From CAYVJW01 sp964451885 (GTDB lineage: Bacteria > Patescibacteriota > Gracilibacteria > UBA4473), in the NCBI GenBank assembly GCA_964451885.1, contig CAYVJW010000059.1:1-9619 (forward strand): a DNA stretch of 9,619 bases, given 5' to 3'. The notes under the pieces are model-generated. The model was not told where the DNA came from. It was given only the letters and a program-made list of their open reading frames with translations, and ran no database searches. A program made the position numbers and the translations under genes. Shown one piece after another: positions 6,484 to 9,619 of the stretch; the first letter of the stretch is position 1, and each line of letters opens with the position of its first letter.

Positions 6484-7281
6484 ATGATTACTTGTTTCAA
6501 CGGAAAATTTGGAAAAGTTGAAGATTTTTCTGTTTCTCCTTTTTCGGATTCGGTTCAATTCGGGCGTAGTGTATTTGAGACACTTCGGACTTATGGAGGG
6601 ACTCGAATTTTTGAGGCAGAGGTACATTTGGATCGGCTTTTTGAATCGGCGGAGATTTTGAAGTTGAATTTGCATAATTCGGTGGATAAATTGAGGAGGC
6701 AGATTAAGTATTGTATGGAACAATTGGTGGAGCGGAATCAGGCCGGTGGAAAGGATTTAAGGATTAAGGTTTTTTTGGCGGAGGAATTTTTTTGGATTAT
6801 TACTCGGGTTTTGGATGAAGTGTCGCCTGATTTTTATGCGTTGGGTGTGGAGATAGTTGACGCGGTGTTTGAAAGAAATTTTCCACGGGCGAAATATGTT
6901 AATCCTGCCTATGGTTATTTTCAGCGTGTTCAACCGAAAGAGGCTTTTGTGACTATCTTTTTTTCTGATGATGGCTTTTTACGTGAAGGGACAATTGTGA
7001 ATGTTTTTGCGTTATTGAATGGGACAATTGTGACACCGGAAAAAAATATTTTATTAGGAGTAACGCGGGAGGAAGTATTGCGCGTAGCGAAAAAACAGGA
7101 GTTTGGAGTTGAAGTTCGAGAAATTTCAAGAGGAGAACTAATGACAGCCGATGAGATTTTCCTTACCTGTACGAGTAAAGAGGTAATTCCGGTGCGGAAA
7201 TGGGGGGAGTGGGAGAACGGGGATTTTACTGTGGCGCATAAATTAAGAGCGAATTTTCCGAAAAACGATAACTTCCGTTGA
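6484..7281 (+). CDS. Fold-type IV PLP-dependent aminotransferase (branched-chain aminotransferase / aminodeoxychorismate lyase family)
   Basis: The 265-residue protein matches the class IV aminotransferase family, which includes IlvE, D-amino-acid aminotransferase and PabC. Visible family features are GRSVFETLRTY (27-37), the HLDRLFESA segment (49-57), a likely PLP lysine K137 in RAKYVNPAY, REGTIVNVF with E168 (the conserved glutamate that contacts the cofactor), TPEKNILLGVTRE, and ADEIFLTCTSKEVIPV (222-237). The length is shorter than a typical IlvE (about 300) and nearer PabC/DAAT (about 270-290), so substrate specificity cannot be set from these motifs. The start ATG 6484 has no Shine-Dalgarno and lies 21 bases after rplY. 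It ends with TGA, which supports the standard bacterial code here. I leave the symbol empty because IlvE, PabC and Dat are not separable by eye. Confidence 0.88.
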   Translation: MITCFNGKFGKVEDFSVSPFSDSVQFGRSVFETLRTYGGTRIFEAEVHLDRLFESAEILKLNLHNSVDKLRRQIKYCMEQLVERNQAGGKDLRIKVFLAEEFFWIITRVLDEVSPDFYALGVEIVDAVFERNFPRAKYVNPAYGYFQRVQPKEAFVTIFFSDDGFLREGTIVNVFALLNGTIVTPEKNILLGVTREEVLRVAKKQEFGVEVREISRGELMTADEIFLTCTSKEVIPVRKWGEWENGDFTVAHKLRANFPKNDNFR

Positions 7282-7349
7282 AAGTCTTTCGGGCATTTGC
7301 ATTGAAGCAGGGGTAATGTTTTCAATTTTTAATTTTAAATTATTTTTTC

Positions 7350-8015
7350 ATGTCTTTTTTCATTGTTGCCACCCCTATAGGAAATTTATCTGATATCACT
7401 TTCCGTGCAATCGATATCCTCAAAAGTGTTGATTTTGTTGCGGCTGAAGATACTCGTCGAGCAAAAATATTGTTCAATAAATATACAATAAAAACTTCAT
7501 TGGTTTCTTATCATGCTCGATCATCGGAATCTAAAGCAAAAGAAATTATTGCTCGGGTAAACCTGGGAGAAAGTTGTGCTTTGATTTCCGAGGCTGGGAC
7601 GCCTTGTGTTTCTGATCCGGGTTATAGGTTGGTACGTGCGGCGGTGGAAGAGGGGATTGTTGTTGTTCCCATACCCGGGGCTTGTGCTTTGACGACGTTT
7701 CTTTCGGCTTGCGCGGTGCCGGCAGATAGGTTTGTTTTTCATGGATTTCTGCCTCATAAAAAAGGACGTCAAACTATTTTGAAGGCTATGGAAAATTCGA
7801 CAATGCCGCATATTTTTTATGAATCAGTGCATCGGTTTCCAAGATTGCTTCAGGAATTGGAAACATTTTTGGGAAAAGATCGACAGATTGTGGTGGGGCG
7901 AGAGATGACGAAAATCCATGAAGAATTTTTTCGTGGAACGGTGGAGGAGGCGATGGAGTATTTTACGAAGGAGAATATTAAGGGGGAGTTTGTGGTGATG
8001 GTGAATAATGAATAG
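7350..8015 (+). CDS. rsmI: 16S rRNA (cytidine-1402-2'-O)-methyltransferase RsmI
   Basis: RsmI uses S-adenosylmethionine to methylate the ribose of C1402 in the decoding centre of 16S rRNA. The tetrapyrrole-methylase fold signatures run in order: VATPIGNLSDIT (6-17), AAEDTRRA (31-38), LISEAGTPCVSDPGYRLV (78-95), PIPGACALTTFLSA (107-120), FHGFLPHKKGRQ (130-141), FYESVHRF (156-163), VGREMTKIHEEFFRG (182-196) and KGEFVVMV (211-218). At 221 residues it lacks the C-terminal extension of about 60 residues found in the roughly 286-residue E. coli protein, but the catalytic domain is complete. The start ATG 7350 follows an A/T-only leader without a Shine-Dalgarno. It is the last gene of the forward cluster and faces the HD-domain gene. 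Confidence 0.95.
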   Translation: MSFFIVATPIGNLSDITFRAIDILKSVDFVAAEDTRRAKILFNKYTIKTSLVSYHARSSESKAKEIIARVNLGESCALISEAGTPCVSDPGYRLVRAAVEEGIVVVPIPGACALTTFLSACAVPADRFVFHGFLPHKKGRQTILKAMENSTMPHIFYESVHRFPRLLQELETFLGKDRQIVVGREMTKIHEEFFRGTVEEAMEYFTKENIKGEFVVMVNNE

Positions 8016-8021
8016 AACATA

Positions 8022-8034
8022 TCCGCTACGCGGA
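8022..8034. repeat. Small GC hairpin after rsmI
   Basis: TCCGC (8022-8026) and GCGGA (8030-8034) are perfect complements around a 3-base loop, seven bases after the rsmI stop codon. No T-run follows, so it is at most a weak transcript-end structure, perhaps acting with the larger hairpin next to it. Confidence 0.4.
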
Positions 8035-8035
8035 A

Positions 8036-8096
8036 AGATGGTAGAACTTAGAGCTTAGAACTTAGAATTTAGAAAAGAATCTAAGTTCTACCATCT
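8036..8096. repeat. Hairpin containing 7-mer tandem repeats between convergent genes
   Basis: The arms AGATGGTAGAACTTAG (8036-8051) and CTAAGTTCTACCATCT (8081-8096) are a perfect 16-bp inverted repeat. The left arm and loop contain four 7-mers at 8042-8069: TAGAACT, TAGAGCT, TAGAACT, TAGAATT. The right arm can also pair in a shifted register, TAGAACTTAGA (8056-8066) with TCTAAGTTCTA (8080-8090). It fills the 98-base gap between rsmI and the convergent HD gene, so a bidirectional transcript-end role is plausible, but neither strand shows a proper T-run. Confidence 0.75.
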
Positions 8097-8113
8097 ACCA
8101 ACTAAGTACTCAG

Positions 8114-9490
8114 TTACGCTGCCATCCTTTCCGCAATTTCATCCATAACCTCCGGGCGTTCGTCATTGGCGGCTTTTATTGACTGGAGATCTACGTTAAC
8201 AAATTTCCCTTTATGGCTTTTTAACCATTTGAAAGGAACATTGCCTTTTGCTCCGGCTATCTTTTCCTCTTTTTTATCTCCCGGGAACCATTGTTCGGCG
8301 ATTTGGGCTATTGCTGTTGTCGGGGTTTTGGCGGATGTGATAATAACTGAGCAATTTCTGGCTACAGTTGGATTGATGCCCAGATTCTGGATTTGATTTG
8401 GAGTACACATTAAATTGAGAGGAAAAGGCTGTCCTCGTTTCAGTGAGAATACGGGGCGCTTTATTTGTTTGTCTTCCCTTAAGGCTTGATGATAAGATTT
8501 TCCAGTTATCATGGTGTGGAATCGGTTGAGGAATTTTTCGTTAAATTTTCCTTTTTTTTGCATATCTCTCATGATTTTCATGGCTTTTTCTACCGGCATG
8601 CCTTTTTTATAGGATCTTTCTCCTACTAAGGCATCAAATACATCAGAAATGCTGATTATGCGAATTCTGTCTGCCGTGTGGTGATCGAGTTCGCCTGATT
8701 CAATTAATTTTTCCAGTTCGGTTTCTGTGGCATGATGATACTTGTTTGCCAGGGCTTCCGAAGACATAGTATCGTTTTCTCCGGTGAGCATGTTTGCGCC
8801 GTGTTCTGCGTGCTGACTTATATGTTCATATTCTTCGTCTGTGAGTCGGCCGTTTTTTGTCAGAACTTCATCTTTTATTTTAATTTTTCCCACATCATGT
8901 TTGAGGGCGTCGTTTGAAACACCATGTGTTTGCTCTGTGTCCCAGTTATGCTGTTTGGCTTGGGCATGCGCATATTCTGCTACTCCTAAAGAATGAACAA
9001 AACTGTCCCGGTCTTTTTCGCTGAGGTTGACCAGTATTTTGGCATGTTCGTGGCTGAGGCCGTTTATTATGCTTCTTATGGCGGCTTTGAAATGTTCGCA
9101 TAGTGGCTCGATTCTATGTTGGCGATCCTCCAATGCTTCGAGTGCTTTGGTTGTTAACTCATGAACTTGTGTGATAACTACAAGATGATCTTCATCATGA
9201 GTGGTTCTGGCGGGGGGAAAGACTTCATTTCCGTTTTTATCAAATCCGAAGCCAGTTTCATCGGTTTGGACGATTCCCCGGTTGGTTAATACCCTGAAGA
9301 ATATCGTGTCTAATTCTATTCCAGCTCGTAAAAGAAGCTGTCCTTCGTGGCTGTACATATCTTGTTTGAGAATTTCGCCTATGACGAGAGGAAACAAATC
9401 CACAGCTTCGACTGATTCGGGGCTTTTTTGAAGGTATAGGAAACGAAGAGATTTTATGACGAGCAGGTTGAAACCATGAGTGTTTTTCAT
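8114..9490 (-). CDS. HD-GYP-like phosphohydrolase lacking the GYP motif
   Basis: From the ATG at 9490 the protein has 458 residues. The N-terminal part (about 30-75: FPLVIGEILKQDMYS, GQLLLRAGIELD) resembles the small domain that often precedes HD-GYP modules. Residues about 160-330 form an HD domain with H166 (HSLGVAEYA), the HD pair H198-D199 in KHDVGKIKI, H227, the His pair H252-H253 and D283 in SDVFDALVGERSY. These fit the metal-binding pattern of HD-GYP phosphodiesterases. The HHExxDGxGYP signature is not there: after YHH comes ATETELEKLIESGELD. Cyclic-di-GMP hydrolysis is therefore uncertain; another phosphomonoester or nucleotide substrate, or a binding role, is possible. The C-terminal region of about 110 residues (350-458) is unrecognised. 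The start at 9490 is chosen because a -10-like box lies about 24 bases upstream and the 35 codons further upstream (to 9595) look non-coding. It is convergent with rsmI. Confidence 0.85.
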   Translation of the reverse strand: MKNTHGFNLLVIKSLRFLYLQKSPESVEAVDLFPLVIGEILKQDMYSHEGQLLLRAGIELDTIFFRVLTNRGIVQTDETGFGFDKNGNEVFPPARTTHDEDHLVVITQVHELTTKALEALEDRQHRIEPLCEHFKAAIRSIINGLSHEHAKILVNLSEKDRDSFVHSLGVAEYAHAQAKQHNWDTEQTHGVSNDALKHDVGKIKIKDEVLTKNGRLTDEEYEHISQHAEHGANMLTGENDTMSSEALANKYHHATETELEKLIESGELDHHTADRIRIISISDVFDALVGERSYKKGMPVEKAMKIMRDMQKKGKFNEKFLNRFHTMITGKSYHQALREDKQIKRPVFSLKRGQPFPLNLMCTPNQIQNLGINPTVARNCSVIITSAKTPTTAIAQIAEQWFPGDKKEEKIAGAKGNVPFKWLKSHKGKFVNVDLQSIKAANDERPEVMDEIAERMAA

Positions 9491-9514
9491 TGTTTTTTTG
9501 TGTTTTATATTTTG

Positions 9515-9543
9515 ATTATAATGTTTTTTTTGGAGAGGGCAAA
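9515..9543 (-). promoter_or_regulatory. Putative promoter of the HD-domain gene
   Basis: On the minus strand a perfect TATAAT occupies 9520-9515. Seventeen bases further upstream is TTTGCC (9543-9538), only a weak -35 match. Transcription would begin near 9508 and give a leader of about 18 bases before the ATG at 9490, with no Shine-Dalgarno in it. This argues for the 9490 start over ATG codons at 9550 and 9595, which would lie upstream of the transcript start. Confidence 0.4.
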
Positions 9544-9596
9544 GTTCCATTTTGATGTGATGTGTTGACCCAAGTTCGACAAATATTTTGTACACA

Positions 9597-9617
9597 TTAG
9601 CTCCCAGAGAGGGCTAA
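9597..9617. repeat. Short inverted repeat at the right edge
   Basis: TTAGCTC (9597-9603) and GGGCTAA (9611-9617) can form a 7-bp stem with one G-T pair and a 7-base loop. The window ends two bases later, so whether a T-run follows cannot be seen. It may be a terminator for a gene beyond the window or an upstream regulatory site. Confidence 0.35.
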
Positions 9618-9619
9618 TC

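Noticed and set aside
1973..7281. Alternative genetic code with TGA read as an amino acid
   Set aside because: TGA ends the GGDEF-EAL gene and the aminotransferase at family-appropriate lengths, and I noticed no in-frame TGA within conserved domains.
9491..9595. 35-residue N-terminal extension of the HD protein from ATG 9595 or 9550
   Set aside because: A TATAAT lies inside it, its composition looks non-coding, and no ribosome site is visible at either ATG.

Overview
The window reads like a low-GC bacterial chromosome (or a metagenome contig). It holds a c-di-GMP/phosphorelay signalling region on the left, a short ribosome-linked gene cluster in the middle and a convergent HD-domain signalling gene on the right. 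Most genes here (REC-GGDEF-EAL, bL33, bL25, the aminotransferase, RsmI and the HD protein) start without a visible Shine-Dalgarno and sit behind T-rich or A-rich leaders. They use A/T-rich codons, and TGA serves as a stop in two of them. Compact ribosome-associated genes and weak Shine-Dalgarno use would fit a candidate-phylum bacterium such as a Patescibacteria/Peregrinibacteria-like lineage, but this is inference and I cannot fix the taxon from sequence alone.

Layout: 1-196 is a leader with three TTTTCGAA sites. 197-1975 (+) encodes a response regulator carrying both GGDEF and EAL domains. 1976-2370 is a 395-base gap with two separate structured elements: an 8-mer repeat palindrome and a nested inverted repeat that ends about 40 bases before the next gene. 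2371-5403 (+) encodes a CHASE2 membrane hybrid histidine kinase with REC and HPt domains. It has a strong Shine-Dalgarno and a clearly higher GC content than its neighbours, and ends at a perfect rho-independent terminator. 5571-8015 (+) holds rpmG (bL33), rplY (bL25/Ctc), a fold-type IV PLP aminotransferase and rsmI, probably co-transcribed. 8016-8113 is a convergent gap filled by a 7-mer repeat hairpin. 8114-9490 (-) encodes an HD-GYP-like protein that keeps the metal-binding residues but has lost the GYP signature. It is preceded by a plausible -10 box.

How the parts may work together: the hybrid kinase would sense an extracytoplasmic signal and pass phosphate His-Asp-His to a separate receiver. 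The only stand-alone receiver in view is the REC-GGDEF-EAL protein just upstream, so a route from kinase to c-di-GMP turnover is a reasonable hypothesis. The HD protein could be a third player in nucleotide signalling, although its loss of the GYP segment makes c-di-GMP hydrolysis doubtful. The middle cluster is translation housekeeping: two large-subunit proteins and a 16S rRNA methyltransferase, plus an amino-acid/cofactor aminotransferase.

I see no CRISPR array, tRNA, rRNA or transposase. The most unusual material is non-coding: three intergenic regions carry short degenerate tandem repeats with 7- or 8-base periods, two of them folded into large hairpins, and the kinase leader has a structure with alternative pairings.
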